From Massilia sp. YIM B02763 (GTDB lineage Bacteria > Pseudomonadota > Gammaproteobacteria > Burkholderiales > Burkholderiaceae_D), in contig NZ_JASNRD010000030.1 in the NCBI RefSeq assembly GCF_030412015.1, positions 1 to 46,592 on the forward strand: 46,592 bases of DNA. The letters run 5' to 3'. A program made the position numbers and the translations under genes. Shown here piece after piece: positions 7,450-15,556 of the stretch; positions within the stretch are counted from its first letter, which is position 1, and each line of letters starts with the position of its first letter. The notes under the pieces were generated by a model, which saw only the letters and a list, made by a program, of their open reading frames with translations, did not search any database and had not been told where the DNA came from.

Positions 7450-7707
7450 ATGACACCGATCCGCTGGGAACACGTGGAGATCACGAGCCTGAACCGCCAG
7501 GGTTTCTGGCTGCGGCTGGGCGAGGAAGAGCTGTACCTGCCGTTTGCGCTGTTCCCCTGGTTCGAGCACGCGACGGTGGCGCAGTTGTGCCGCGTCGAGT
7601 GCCTGCATGGCGCCTGCCTGGTCTGGCCGGGCCTCGACCTGGAGCTGGCGCTGGACCGGATCCGCGATCCGATGGCCGTGGCGCAGATGGCGGGGATGGA
7701 CTGTTGA
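7450..7707 (+). CDS. DUF2442-like small protein, 85 aa
   Basis: An 85-residue protein with a DUF2442-like pattern: an N-terminal strand region (WEHVEITSLNRQGFWLRLGEEELYLPFALFPWF), then a central VAQLCRVECLHGACLVWPGLDLELALD block in which WPGLDL resembles the family W-x-G-x-D motif. The family is of unknown function and often sits near toxin-antitoxin or regulatory genes. The start is fixed by GGGGAG immediately upstream of the ATG at 7450. It is alone on the plus strand between two minus-strand genes and is followed by a partial family A repeat. No toxin partner is visible. Confidence 0.78.
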   Translation: MTPIRWEHVEITSLNRQGFWLRLGEEELYLPFALFPWFEHATVAQLCRVECLHGACLVWPGLDLELALDRIRDPMAVAQMAGMDC

Positions 7708-7709
7708 AC

Positions 7710-7737
7710 CGTCATCCCTGCGCAGGCGGGGCGACGT
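7710..7737. repeat. Family A dispersed palindrome (half copy)
   Basis: CGTCATCCCTGCGCAGGC followed by GGGGCGACG matches one arm of the family A palindrome. It sits directly between two convergent genes, two bases after the DUF2442-like stop and two before the paaX stop. Confidence 0.65.
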
Positions 7738-7738
7738 G

Positions 7739-8665
7739 CTAACGTAATCCGCCGAAGCGCGCATCGTACGCCGCATCCGCCGGCGGCGCCGCCTCGTCCT
7801 CGCGGCGCAGCACGGCCAGCACGTGCGCTTGCGCCGGCGCCGCCAGCAGCCGGTACAGCGCCTGGGCCAGCGCGTAGGCTTCCGATCCGGGCCACGGCGC
7901 CGGCAGCAGCGCCAGCGGCAGCATCGGGTCGTGCAGCTGCACGCGGCGGTAGGCGTGCACGAGCAGGGTGCGCAGCACGAACGCATCCTGGGGGCTCAGT
8001 GCCGGCCCGTCCCGCAGCCAGGCCAGCAGCGGCGCGAATTGCCCGATGAAGCGGCGGTACTGCGCCGTCACCTCGGACAAGTCCCAGCCTTCGTCCACCA
8101 GTTCGCCCAGCGGCCGCGCGCCCACGCCGGGCAGTTCGCTGGCCCTGCACACGAAGATCTTCCCGGCGCCGTCGACGCGGCCCAATACCTCGGCCACGCT
8201 GCCCGCATCCGCGGCCGGATGCGCGAGCAGGCCCGGCGCCAGCATGGCGAACCCTTCCCACGCGAGTTCCTTGCGCACAGCGGCGCGCAGGGTGGCGTCG
8301 ATGCTGCCGTTCGGCGCCAGCAGCAGCGTCCAGCCGCCGTCCCAGTCGAGCCCGGGCGGCGCGTAGATGCGCCGGTTGGCCCGTTCGAAGCGCGGCCGCG
8401 CCTGCGGCTCGAGCGCATAGCTGCTGCGCCGTCCTTCGCGGCTGGCGACGAGCCAGCCTTCCTGCACCAGGCGGAACACGCTCGTGCGCACCAGGCGGTC
8501 GGCCGTGCCCAGCGGGGCCGCCAGCTCGATCAGGCTGCCCAGCCACAGGCGCGCGCCGTGCGGGACGATGGCGTCGCCGAAGATGGTCATCACCAGCGAC
8601 TTCGCGCGCGGCGGGTCCGTGGTCAGGAAATGGTCGATCCACTGGGGGCCGGTGAGTGTGGTCAT
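7739..8665 (-). CDS. paaX: Phenylacetyl-CoA-responsive repressor PaaX
   Basis: The 308-residue protein matches the PaaX family of GntR-like repressors. Its N-terminal winged helix (about residues 15-75, including SLVMTIFGDAIVPHGARLWLGSLIELAAPLG and a RTSVFRLVQEGWL recognition segment) is followed by the PaaX-like middle and C-terminal domains that sense phenylacetyl-CoA. Length is close to E. coli PaaX. It is divergent from paaA across 132 bases containing a 37-bp palindrome that is the obvious operator. In known systems PaaX represses the paa genes until phenylacetyl-CoA accumulates; the same is inferred here. No paaY-type autoregulation or thioesterase gene separates it from the operon. Confidence 0.95.
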   Translation of the reverse strand: MTTLTGPQWIDHFLTTDPPRAKSLVMTIFGDAIVPHGARLWLGSLIELAAPLGTADRLVRTSVFRLVQEGWLVASREGRRSSYALEPQARPRFERANRRIYAPPGLDWDGGWTLLLAPNGSIDATLRAAVRKELAWEGFAMLAPGLLAHPAADAGSVAEVLGRVDGAGKIFVCRASELPGVGARPLGELVDEGWDLSEVTAQYRRFIGQFAPLLAWLRDGPALSPQDAFVLRTLLVHAYRRVQLHDPMLPLALLPAPWPGSEAYALAQALYRLLAAPAQAHVLAVLRREDEAAPPADAAYDARFGGLR

Positions 8666-8721
8666 GGAGTTCTATGAAACAAGTGTCTGCCAATTATCGC
8701 GGATTTGGTGCGCGTCGATAT

Positions 8722-8758
8722 GATTCAAAAATCCGCTATACATCGCGATTTTTGTATC
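8722..8758. promoter_or_regulatory. Probable PaaX operator in the paaX-paaA intergenic region
   Basis: Arms GATTCAAAAATC (8722-8733) and GATTTTTGTATC (8747-8758) are 12-base inverted repeats with one mismatch around a 13-base spacer. The outer TGATTC and the inner CGC/GCG half-sites recall the E. coli PaaX consensus. It lies 40 bases before the paaA start and 57 from the paaX start, so one site could control both directions. Confidence 0.78.
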
Positions 8759-8797
8759 GTATTATGGATTCAGGCAGATTACAAATGGAGACCGGCC

Positions 8798-9784
8798 ATG
8801 TATGCACAGATGGTTGAGACGGGCCTGAAAAAGGTCCAGTCCCAGGAAGACATGAGCGCCGAGGAGCAGGCGTTCCAGGCCCGCATCGACGAGGGCATCA
8901 AGGTCGAGCCCAAGGACTGGATGCCCGAGGCCTACCGCAAGACCCTGGTGCGCCAGATTTCCCAGCATGCGCACTCGGAGATCGTCGGCCAGCTCCCGGA
9001 AGGGAACTGGGTGACGCGCGCGCCCACGCTCAAGCGCAAATCGATCCTGCTGGCCAAGATCCAGGACGAGGCCGGCCACGGTCTGTACCTGTACAGCGCG
9101 GCCGAGACGCTGGGCGTCTCGCGCGACGAGCTGCTCGACGCCCTGCACGCGGGCAAGGCCAAGTACTCGAGCATCTTCAACTACCCGACCCTGAGCTGGG
9201 CCGACATCGGCGCCATCGGCTGGCTCGTCGACGGGGCGGCGATCATCAACCAGATCCCCCTGTGCCGCTGCTCGTACGGCCCGTATGCCAGGGCCATGAT
9301 CCGCGTGTGCAAGGAAGAGTCCTTCCATGCGCGCCAGGGCTACGACGTCATGATGAAGCTGGCGCAAGGCACGCCGGAGCAGAAGGCCATGGCCCAGGAC
9401 GCCCTGAACCGCTGGTGGTGGCCTTCCCTGATGATGTTCGGCCCGTCGGACGCGGAGTCGGTCAACAGCGCGCAATCGGCCAAGTGGCGCATCAAGCTGT
9501 TCTCCAACGACGAGCTGCGCCAGCGCATGGTCGACCAGACCGTGCCGCAAGCCGAATTCCTCGGCCTGACGATTCCCGACCCCGACCTCAAGTGGAACGA
9601 GGCGCGCGGCAGCTACGACTTCGGCGCCATCGACTGGAGCGAATTCCACGAGGTCCTGAAGGGCAACGGCCCGTGCAACCGCGAGCGCCTGCGCACGCGC
9701 GTGAAGGCTTATGAAGACGGGGCATGGTTCCGCGAGGCCTTGAACGCGTATGCGGACAAGCAGGCCGCCAAGAAGGTCGCGTGA
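8798..9784 (+). CDS. paaA: 1,2-phenylacetyl-CoA epoxidase catalytic subunit A
   Basis: The 328-residue product is the di-iron oxygenase subunit of the PaaABCE complex, which epoxidises phenylacetyl-CoA at the ring 1,2-position. Carboxylate and His ligands of the di-iron site are visible: a Glu in HAHSEIVGQLPEGN (E61), E91 and H94 in QDEAGHG, and E174 with H177 in KEESFHARQG. Other conserved text includes NYPTLSWADIGAIGWLVDGAAI and RWWWPSLMMFGPSD. The start at 8798 (MYAQMVETGLKKVQ) is preferred to an in-frame upstream start because the latter lies inside the operator region. The protein is cytosolic. A family B repeat separates it from paaB, unlike the tighter packing of paaBCDE. Confidence 0.97.
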   Translation: MYAQMVETGLKKVQSQEDMSAEEQAFQARIDEGIKVEPKDWMPEAYRKTLVRQISQHAHSEIVGQLPEGNWVTRAPTLKRKSILLAKIQDEAGHGLYLYSAAETLGVSRDELLDALHAGKAKYSSIFNYPTLSWADIGAIGWLVDGAAIINQIPLCRCSYGPYARAMIRVCKEESFHARQGYDVMMKLAQGTPEQKAMAQDALNRWWWPSLMMFGPSDAESVNSAQSAKWRIKLFSNDELRQRMVDQTVPQAEFLGLTIPDPDLKWNEARGSYDFGAIDWSEFHEVLKGNGPCNRERLRTRVKAYEDGAWFREALNAYADKQAAKKVA

Positions 9785-9789
9785 CAGTC

Positions 9790-9856
9790 GTGGTGGGCAT
9801 GTGATGCCCACCCTACAAAACCAATGCGCCGTAGGGTGGGCACCACTTGCCCACCA
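9790..9856. repeat. Family B dispersed palindrome between paaA and paaB
   Basis: GTGGTGGGCATGTGATGCCC with CACCCTAC, then GTAGGGTGGGCACCACTTGC with CCACC, form two abutting palindromes with an overall inverted arrangement. The second half matches the copies at 20295-20327 and 30221-30253; the first matches 46552-46576. It starts five bases after the paaA stop and ends about 28 before paaB. Confidence 0.78.
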
Positions 9857-9883
9857 TTCACCGCAAAAAACACGGAGACAATC

Positions 9884-10168
9884 ATGAGCAAGGAATGGCC
9901 CCTGTGGGAAGTCTTCATCCGCAGCCAGCACGGCCTGGCCCACAAGCACGTGGGCAGCCTGCATGCGCCGGATGCGGAGATGGCGATCAACAACGCCCGC
10001 GACGTCTACACGCGCCGCAACGAGGGCGTGTCGATCTGGGTCGCGCGCGCGGCCGACATCGTCGCGTCCAGCCCGGCCGACAAGGATGCGCTGTTCGAAC
10101 CGTCGAACAGCAAGGTCTACCGCCACCCGACCTTCTTCCCGATGCCGGAAGAAGTCAAGAACCTGTGA
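9884..10168 (+). CDS. paaB: Phenylacetyl-CoA epoxidase subunit B
   Basis: The 94-residue protein is the small structural subunit PaaB that bridges the PaaA-PaaC heterodimers into the active epoxidase. It shows the family signature: EWPLWEVFIRSQHGLAHKHVGSLHAPDAEMAINNARDVYTRRNEG, followed by SIWVARAADIVAS and the C-terminal YRHPTFFPMP. The length is standard. The start at 9884 (MSKEWPLW) is supported by GGAGA shortly upstream. paaC follows after only eight bases. Cytosolic; no catalytic residues expected in this subunit. Confidence 0.97.
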   Translation: MSKEWPLWEVFIRSQHGLAHKHVGSLHAPDAEMAINNARDVYTRRNEGVSIWVARAADIVASSPADKDALFEPSNSKVYRHPTFFPMPEEVKNL

Positions 10169-10176
10169 GCGGGACC

Positions 10177-10932
10177 ATGGACGCGAACAAGTTCGACTAC
10201 CTCCTCCGGCAGGGCGACAACGCCCTGATCCTGTCGCAGCAATTGTCCCAGCTGTGCGGCAAGGGCCCGGCGCTGGAGGAAGACATGGCGCTGACCAACG
10301 TCGCCCTCGACCTGCTGGGCCAGACCCGCCTGTGGCTGACCTATGCCGGCGAGCTCGAAGGGCAGGGCCGCGACGAGGACCGCCTGGCCTACCTGCGCGA
10401 CACCCGCGAGTTCCGCAACGTGCTGCTGGTCGAGCAGCCCAACGGCGACTACGCGCAGACGATGGTGCGCCAGTTCTTCTTCGACGCCTGGCACTACTTC
10501 CTGATGCGCGGCCTGCTGTCCTCCAGCGACAGGCGCATCGGCGAGATCGCGGAAAAGTCGATCAAGGAAGTGACCTACCACCTGCGCCGGAGCAGCGACC
10601 TGGTCGTGCGCCTGGGCGACGGCACCGACATCAGCCACCGCAAGATGCAGGACGCCGTCGACGAGCTGTGGACGTTCACGGGCGAATTGTTCGCCTACGA
10701 CGCCGTCGACCTGGCCATGGTCGAGCAGGGCGTGGCCCCCGCCGCCGAACCGCTGCGCGCCGCCTTCCTCGAGCACGTGGCCGAGGTGATGGAGGAAGCG
10801 ACGCTGCGCATGCCTTCTCCGGACGCATTCATGCAGCGCGGCGGCAAGCAGGGCCGCCATTCGGAACGCCTGGGCTACGTCCTGGCCGAGATGCAGTTCC
10901 TGCAGCGCGCCTACCCGGGCGCCGAATGGTGA
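10177..10932 (+). CDS. paaC: Phenylacetyl-CoA epoxidase subunit C
   Basis: The 251-residue protein is PaaC, the non-catalytic ferritin-like partner of PaaA. Family text includes DYLLRQGDNALILSQQLSQ, ALTNVALDLLGQTRLWLTYAG, REFRNVLLVEQPNGDYAQTM and FFFDAWHYFLM, with the C-terminal LGYVLAEMQFLQRAYPGAEW. The helical fold resembles the di-iron subunits but the metal ligands are not all kept, as is normal for PaaC. The start at 10177 (MDANKFDYLL) is eight bases after paaB; its stop overlaps paaD by seven bases, so the four genes are coupled in translation. Confidence 0.97.
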   Translation: MDANKFDYLLRQGDNALILSQQLSQLCGKGPALEEDMALTNVALDLLGQTRLWLTYAGELEGQGRDEDRLAYLRDTREFRNVLLVEQPNGDYAQTMVRQFFFDAWHYFLMRGLLSSSDRRIGEIAEKSIKEVTYHLRRSSDLVVRLGDGTDISHRKMQDAVDELWTFTGELFAYDAVDLAMVEQGVAPAAEPLRAAFLEHVAEVMEEATLRMPSPDAFMQRGGKQGRHSERLGYVLAEMQFLQRAYPGAEW

Positions 10933-11462
10933 TGGCCGTGGATGCGCCGGCGTTCACCAGCGCCCAGGTCTGGACGTGGCTGGCCGAGGTGGCGGATCCG
11001 GAGATCCCCGTGGTCTCCATCGTCGACCTGGGCATCGTGCGCGACGTCGCCGTCGATGGCGCCAGCGGCGAATGCGTGGTGACGATCACCCCGACCTATT
11101 CGGGCTGTCCCGCCATGCAGGTCATCGCCGAGGACGTCGAGCGCGCGCTGCGTGCGCACGGCGTCGAGTGCCTGCGCATCGCCACCCGCCTGTCGCCGGC
11201 CTGGACCACCGACTGGATGAGCGAGGCGGGCAAGGCCGCGTTGACCGGCTACGGCATCGCGCCGCCCGTGCAGCAGGTGATCGACATCAGCGGCCTGCGG
11301 CACGGCGTGAAGCGCCATGCGATCCGCGAGCCCGACGTCGCCTGCCCGCACTGCGGCTCCGTGCATACGCGCCTGACCAGCCGCTTCGGCTCGACGCCCT
11401 GCAAGGCGCTGTACCAGTGCCTGGATTGCCGCGAGCCCTTCGATTACTTCAAATGCCATTGA
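10926..11462 (+). CDS. paaD: Phenylacetate degradation protein PaaD (FeS/iron maturation factor)
   Basis: The 178-residue protein has a DUF59/MIP18-type N-terminal domain (LAEVADPEIPVVSIVDLGIV, then TPTYSGCPAM) and a C-terminal zinc-ribbon-like segment with CPHCGS and CLDC pairs. PaaD is needed for an active PaaABCE complex, probably for iron or iron-sulfur maturation. Two start codons are adjacent, ATGGTGATG at 10926 and 10932; both overlap the end of paaC. The earlier one is chosen, but the difference is only two residues. Spacing to paaE is seven bases. Confidence 0.95.
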   Translation: MVMAVDAPAFTSAQVWTWLAEVADPEIPVVSIVDLGIVRDVAVDGASGECVVTITPTYSGCPAMQVIAEDVERALRAHGVECLRIATRLSPAWTTDWMSEAGKAALTGYGIAPPVQQVIDISGLRHGVKRHAIREPDVACPHCGSVHTRLTSRFGSTPCKALYQCLDCREPFDYFKCH

Positions 11463-11469
11463 GGCCGAC

Positions 11470-12564
11470 ATGAGCCAGTTCCACATGAGCCAGTTCCATT
11501 CTCTAGCCGTGGCGCAGGTAAAGCACGAGACGCGCGACGCCATCGCCGTCACCTTCGACGTGCCGCCGCAACTCAAGGAAACCTTCGCCTACCGCCAGGG
11601 CCAGCACCTGACGCTGCGCGCCACCATCGGCGGCGAGGAGGTGCGCCGCTCCTATTCCATCTGCGCCGCCGTGCAGGATGCGCGCCTGCGCGTGGCGATC
11701 AAGCGCGTGCCGGGCGGCGTGTTCTCCGGCTGGGCGATGGACGCCTTGAAGCCTGGCGCCGTGCTCGACGTGATGCCGCCAGAAGGCCGCTTCAACCTGC
11801 CGCTCGACCCCGACAGCCGACGCCACTACCTGGCGTTCGCGGCCGGCAGCGGCATCACGCCGATCCTGTCGATCGTCAAGACCACGCTGATGGCCGAGCC
11901 GCACAGCCGCTTCACGGTCCTGTACGGCAACCGCGCGTCCTCGTCCGTGATCTTCCGCGACGAGCTGGCCGAGCTGAAGGACCAGTACATGGAGCGCCTG
12001 AACCTCGTCTACGTGATGAGCCGCGAACAGCAGGACATCGAGCTGTTCAACGGCCGCATCACCGAGGGCAAGTGCCGCCAGCTGTTCCAGCGCTGGCTGC
12101 GCGTGGAGGACGTCGACTACGCCTTCGTCTGCGGGCCGGAAGACATGATGCACGGGGTCTCCAACGCGCTGCAGGAAGCCGGCATGCCGAAGGAGCGCAT
12201 CCGCATCGAGCTGTTCGCCGCCGCGGCTGCCCAGGCGCCGCGCCAGCCGCGCCGGCAGGATGCGGCGGCGGATTCGCACCAGACCGAGGTCACCGTCATC
12301 ATGGACGGCAACCACGCCAGCTTCACGATGGACCGCGACAAGGAGTCGCTGCTCGACGCCGGCCTGCGCGCCGGGATCGACATGCGCTATTCCTGCAAGG
12401 GAGGCGTGTGCTCGACCTGCCGCTGCAAGGTGCTGGAAGGCAGCGTGGACATGGACGTCAACTACGCGCTGGAGGACTACGAGGTGGCAAGGGGCTTCGT
12501 GCTGAGCTGCCAGAGTTTTCCGGCGACGGACAGGGTGGTCGTCGATTTCGACGTCGCCGAATGA
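11470..12564 (+). CDS. paaE: Phenylacetyl-CoA epoxidase reductase subunit E
   Basis: The 364-residue protein supplies electrons from NADPH to PaaA. It has an N-terminal FAD-binding reductase domain with RRSYSIC (RxYS motif), a central NAD(P)-binding region with GSGITPI and FVCGPEDMM, and a C-terminal plant-type 2Fe-2S ferredoxin domain whose ligands are C309, C314, C317 and C347. The N-terminus reads MSQFHMSQFHSLAV: fifteen bases encoding MSQFH are tandemly repeated, with ATGs at 11470 and 11485 in frame. Either could start translation; 11470 is taken. A ribosome binding site near the first is weak (GAGGCC only), so the second copy may be used. Confidence 0.96.
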   Translation: MSQFHMSQFHSLAVAQVKHETRDAIAVTFDVPPQLKETFAYRQGQHLTLRATIGGEEVRRSYSICAAVQDARLRVAIKRVPGGVFSGWAMDALKPGAVLDVMPPEGRFNLPLDPDSRRHYLAFAAGSGITPILSIVKTTLMAEPHSRFTVLYGNRASSSVIFRDELAELKDQYMERLNLVYVMSREQQDIELFNGRITEGKCRQLFQRWLRVEDVDYAFVCGPEDMMHGVSNALQEAGMPKERIRIELFAAAAAQAPRQPRRQDAAADSHQTEVTVIMDGNHASFTMDRDKESLLDAGLRAGIDMRYSCKGGVCSTCRCKVLEGSVDMDVNYALEDYEVARGFVLSCQSFPATDRVVVDFDVAE

Positions 12565-12607
12565 AAATCACCGACGAACAAGCATCGCCATACAAATAAG
12601 AACCACC

Positions 12608-12681
12608 GTCGCCCCTGCGCAGGCAGGGGCCCAATGTCGCAGCGGACCGGAAAATTGGGCCCCTGCCTGCGCAGGGGCGAC
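12608..12681. repeat. Family A dispersed palindrome, perfect copy, between paaE and paaG
   Basis: Arms 12608-12635 and 12654-12681 are perfect 28-base inverted repeats around an 18-base spacer. The arm begins GTCGCCCCTGCGCAGGCAGG and ends GGCCCAAT; it also contains an internal palindrome (CCCCTGCGCAGGCAGGGG core). It lies 43 bases after paaE and 17 before paaG, inside the operon. Confidence 0.88.
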
Positions 12682-12698
12682 GCGATCATGGAGACATC

Positions 12699-13490
12699 AT
12701 GCACTACGAAACCATCCACTTCACCATCGAATCCGGCATCGCCACCCTCACGCTGAACCGCCCCGAGCGCCTGAACAGCTTCACCAGGCAGATGCACGAG
12801 GAAGTCCGCGCCGCCCTCGACCTGGTGCAATCGGACAAGTCCGTGCGCGTGCTGCTGCTGACGGGTGCAGGCCGCGGCTTCTGTGCCGGCCAGGACTTGA
12901 ACGACCGTGCGGTGGAGCCGGGCGCGCCGGGCGTCGACCTGGGCGAATCGGTCGAGAAGTACTACGCCCCGCTGGTCATGACCTTGCGCACGTTGCCGAT
13001 GCCCGTGATCTGCGCCGTCAACGGCGTGGCCGCCGGCGCCGGCGCCAACCTGGCGCTGGCCTGCGACATCGTGCTGGCCGCGCAGTCCGCCAGCTTCATC
13101 GAGGCGTTCTGCAAGCTGGGCCTGATCCCGGACACGGGCGGCACCTGGATGCTGCCGCGCCTCGTCGGCCCGGCGCGCGCCATGGGCATGGCCCTGCTGG
13201 GCGAGCGCCTGTCGGCGGAAAAGGCCGAGGAATGGGGCCTGATCTGGCGCTGCGTGCCGGACGAGTCCCTGATGTTGCAGGCGCGCGCGCTGGCCGAGCA
13301 TTTCGCCGCCGCGCCGACCAAGGGCCTGGCGTACACGAAACAGGCCATGCTGGCCAGCGCCACCAATACGCTGGAACAGCAGCTGGCGCTGGAAGGTCGC
13401 ATGATGCGGGAACTGGGCTACAGCCACGACTACCGCGAGGGCGTGGCCGCCTTCATCGAGAAACGCCAACCGCAATTCAAAGGGGAATGA
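12699..13490 (+). CDS. paaG: 1,2-epoxyphenylacetyl-CoA isomerase PaaG
   Basis: The 263-residue crotonase-fold enzyme rearranges the ring epoxide of phenylacetyl-CoA to the seven-membered oxepin-CoA, and in E. coli also isomerises an unsaturated acyl-CoA later in the pathway. The oxyanion-hole region is visible in GAGRGFCAGQDLND, and the second crotonase block has GVAAGAGANLALACDIVLAA followed by KLGLIPDTGGTWMLPR with catalytic D145. Length and the IPDTGGTW text fit PaaG rather than a plain enoyl-CoA hydratase, which would have a Glu pair. Start at 12699 follows GGAGACATC. It is one base away from paaH. Confidence 0.95.
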   Translation: MHYETIHFTIESGIATLTLNRPERLNSFTRQMHEEVRAALDLVQSDKSVRVLLLTGAGRGFCAGQDLNDRAVEPGAPGVDLGESVEKYYAPLVMTLRTLPMPVICAVNGVAAGAGANLALACDIVLAAQSASFIEAFCKLGLIPDTGGTWMLPRLVGPARAMGMALLGERLSAEKAEEWGLIWRCVPDESLMLQARALAEHFAAAPTKGLAYTKQAMLASATNTLEQQLALEGRMMRELGYSHDYREGVAAFIEKRQPQFKGE

Positions 13491-13491
13491 C

Positions 13492-15084
13492 ATGGCCAAC
13501 GCACTGGACAAGGACAGCGTCGTGGTCGTCGCCGGCAGCGGCGCCATGGGCAGCGGCATCGCCCAGGTGGCGGCCGTGGCCGGGCACCGCGTGCGCCTGT
13601 ACGACAGCAATCCGGACGCGGTCGAGCGCGCCATCGCCGCCATCGCGAAAGCCTTTGCCAAGCTGGTCGAGAAGGGCCGCATGGGCGCGGCCGAGGCCGA
13701 CCTGGCGCGCGAGCGCCTGCTGCCGATGCGCGCGATCGACGAGGCGCGCGATGCCGCGCTGGTCATCGAAGCCGTCGTGGAAGACCTGGACGCCAAGCGC
13801 GCGCTGTTCGCCGCGTTCGAGGCCGTCGTGGACCCGGACTGCATCCTCGCCACGAATACCTCGTCGATTTCCGTCACCGCCATCGCCGCGCAACTGAAGC
13901 GGCCGGAACGCCTGGTCGGCATGCACTTCTTCAATCCGGTGCCGCTGATGGCGCTGGTGGAAGTGGTCCAGGGCGTCGCCACCGACAAGGCGGTGGCCGA
14001 CCGGGTCGCCGCCACCGCGAGCGCCTGGGGCAAGCATCCCGTGCTGGCGAAGTCCACGCCGGGCTTCATCGTCAACCGGGTCGCGAGGCCGTATTACGCC
14101 GAGGCGCTGCGCCTGCTGCAGGAAGGCGCGGCCGACCCGGCCACCCTGGACGCCGTGCTGCGCGACTGCGGCGGTTTCCGCATGGGACCTTTCGAATTGA
14201 TGGACCTGATCGGCCACGACGTCAACTTCGCCGTCACCCGTTCCGTGTTCGACGCCTGTTTCAACGACCCGCGCTACCTGCCGTCGACGCTGCAGCAGGA
14301 ACTGGTGAACGCCGGCTTCCTGGGCCGCAAGACGGGGCGCGGCTTCTTCCGCTACGGCGATGGCGTCGCGATGCCTGCCGCCGCGGTCGAGCCGCCGCAG
14401 CCGTGCCCGAAGGACGTGCGCGTGACGCATGCGAAGGACGTGGAGGCGCCGGCCTTCGATGCGCTGCACGACGTGCTGGCCGCGCGCCTGAAGGCGTCCG
14501 GCGTGACGGTCAGCCATCCGGGCCTGCTGGACGGCGCCGAGCTGCGCGAAGCGCCGGCCCTGCATGCGGGCGGCGCCACGATCTACCTGACGGACGGCCG
14601 CAGCGCCACCCAGCGCGCGGCGGACGACGGCGTGCGCGACACGGTGCTGTTCGACCTGCTGCTCGACCCCGCGCGCGCGGGCCGCGTCGCGCTCGCGAAG
14701 GCGGACCGCTGCTCGGACGCCGCCTGGCATGCCGCCGTCGGTTTGTTCCAGGAGGCCGGGTTCGCCGTCACGCGGCTGGACGACGTCCCCGGCATGGCCG
14801 TGATGCGCACCGTCGCCATGCTGGCCAACGAGGCGGCCGATGCCGTCAACCAGGGCGTGTGCAGCGCGGCCGGGGTCGACGCCGCCATGCAGAAGGGCGT
14901 GAACTATCCGCGCGGCCCGCTGGCCTGGGCCGACGCCATCGGCCTGCCGCAGGTGGTGACGACGCTGGCGAACCTGGGCGCCAGCTATGGCGAGGACCGC
15001 TACCGCATCTCGCCGCTGCTGCGTCGCAAGATCGCCGCCGCCGCATTCGGCAGCAACGCACAGGGAGCACGCTTTCATGCATGA
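13492..15084 (+). CDS. paaH: 3-hydroxyadipyl-CoA dehydrogenase PaaH
   Basis: The 530-residue protein oxidises 3-hydroxyadipyl-CoA to 3-oxoadipyl-CoA with NAD. The N-terminal Rossmann domain has VVAGSGAMGSGIAQVAA near residue 11. A catalytic His lies in VGMHFFNPVPLMALVEVV, and the 3HCDH C-terminal domain follows with TPGFIVNRVARPYY and ELMDLIGHDVNFAVT. A further 3HCDH-like domain occupies about residues 300-530, ending in YRISPLLRRK, as in the longer PaaH/PhaC-type enzymes. Its end overlaps paaI by eight bases. It starts one base after paaG. The start GCC-rich context MANALDKDSVVVV is supported by GGGGA just upstream of the ATG. Confidence 0.94.
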   Translation: MANALDKDSVVVVAGSGAMGSGIAQVAAVAGHRVRLYDSNPDAVERAIAAIAKAFAKLVEKGRMGAAEADLARERLLPMRAIDEARDAALVIEAVVEDLDAKRALFAAFEAVVDPDCILATNTSSISVTAIAAQLKRPERLVGMHFFNPVPLMALVEVVQGVATDKAVADRVAATASAWGKHPVLAKSTPGFIVNRVARPYYAEALRLLQEGAADPATLDAVLRDCGGFRMGPFELMDLIGHDVNFAVTRSVFDACFNDPRYLPSTLQQELVNAGFLGRKTGRGFFRYGDGVAMPAAAVEPPQPCPKDVRVTHAKDVEAPAFDALHDVLAARLKASGVTVSHPGLLDGAELREAPALHAGGATIYLTDGRSATQRAADDGVRDTVLFDLLLDPARAGRVALAKADRCSDAAWHAAVGLFQEAGFAVTRLDDVPGMAVMRTVAMLANEAADAVNQGVCSAAGVDAAMQKGVNYPRGPLAWADAIGLPQVVTTLANLGASYGEDRYRISPLLRRKIAAAAFGSNAQGARFHA

Positions 15085-15514
15085 CGAGGCACAACGGCTG
15101 GCCGAACTGGCCGGCAAGACCATGTACGAACGCGATCCGGCCAGCCGCGCGCTGGGCATGACGCTCGATGAAATTCGTCCCGGCTTCGCGCGCATGTCGA
15201 TGCGGGTGCGCGAGGACATGCTCAACGGCCACGGCACCTGCCACGGCGGCTACATCTTCATGCTGGCCGACAGCGCCTTCGCGTTCGCCTGCAATTCGCA
15301 TAACTTCAACACCGTCGGCGCCGGCTGCACGATCGACTACCTGGCCCCGGGACAGGCGGGCGACCTGCTCGTCGCCGAGGCGGCCGAGCAGGCGCTGGCC
15401 GGCAAGACGGGCATCTACGACGTCGCCGTGCGCACGCAGGACGGCAAGCTGCTGGCCCTGTTCCGCGGCAAGTCGCACCGCATCGCCGGCCAGGTCGTGG
15501 ATCTCATGCGCTGA
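15077..15514 (+). CDS. paaI: Hydroxyphenylacetyl-CoA thioesterase PaaI
   Basis: The 145-residue hotdog-fold thioesterase hydrolyses ring-hydroxylated phenylacetyl-CoA by-products and so frees trapped CoA. The signature is present: N50 and H52 in LNGHGTCHGGYIF and the catalytic D65 in MLADSAFAF, followed by CTIDYLAPGQAGDLL and TGIYDVAV. It fits PaaI of other bacteria in length. The start ATG at 15077 overlaps the end of paaH by eight bases, with GGGAG upstream. Cytosolic, probably tetrameric. paaK follows after 42 bases. Confidence 0.95.
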   Translation: MHDEAQRLAELAGKTMYERDPASRALGMTLDEIRPGFARMSMRVREDMLNGHGTCHGGYIFMLADSAFAFACNSHNFNTVGAGCTIDYLAPGQAGDLLVAEAAEQALAGKTGIYDVAVRTQDGKLLALFRGKSHRIAGQVVDLMR

Positions 15515-15556
15515 ACTCATGCGCTGAAGTCCTGCGTTAACTACAAGGAGGAGACC

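Noticed and set aside
8700..8797. Exact -35/-10 boxes for paaX and paaA
   Set aside because: Several AT-rich hexamers are present (for example TATTAT near 8760) but none has a partner at the correct spacing, so no promoter was called.
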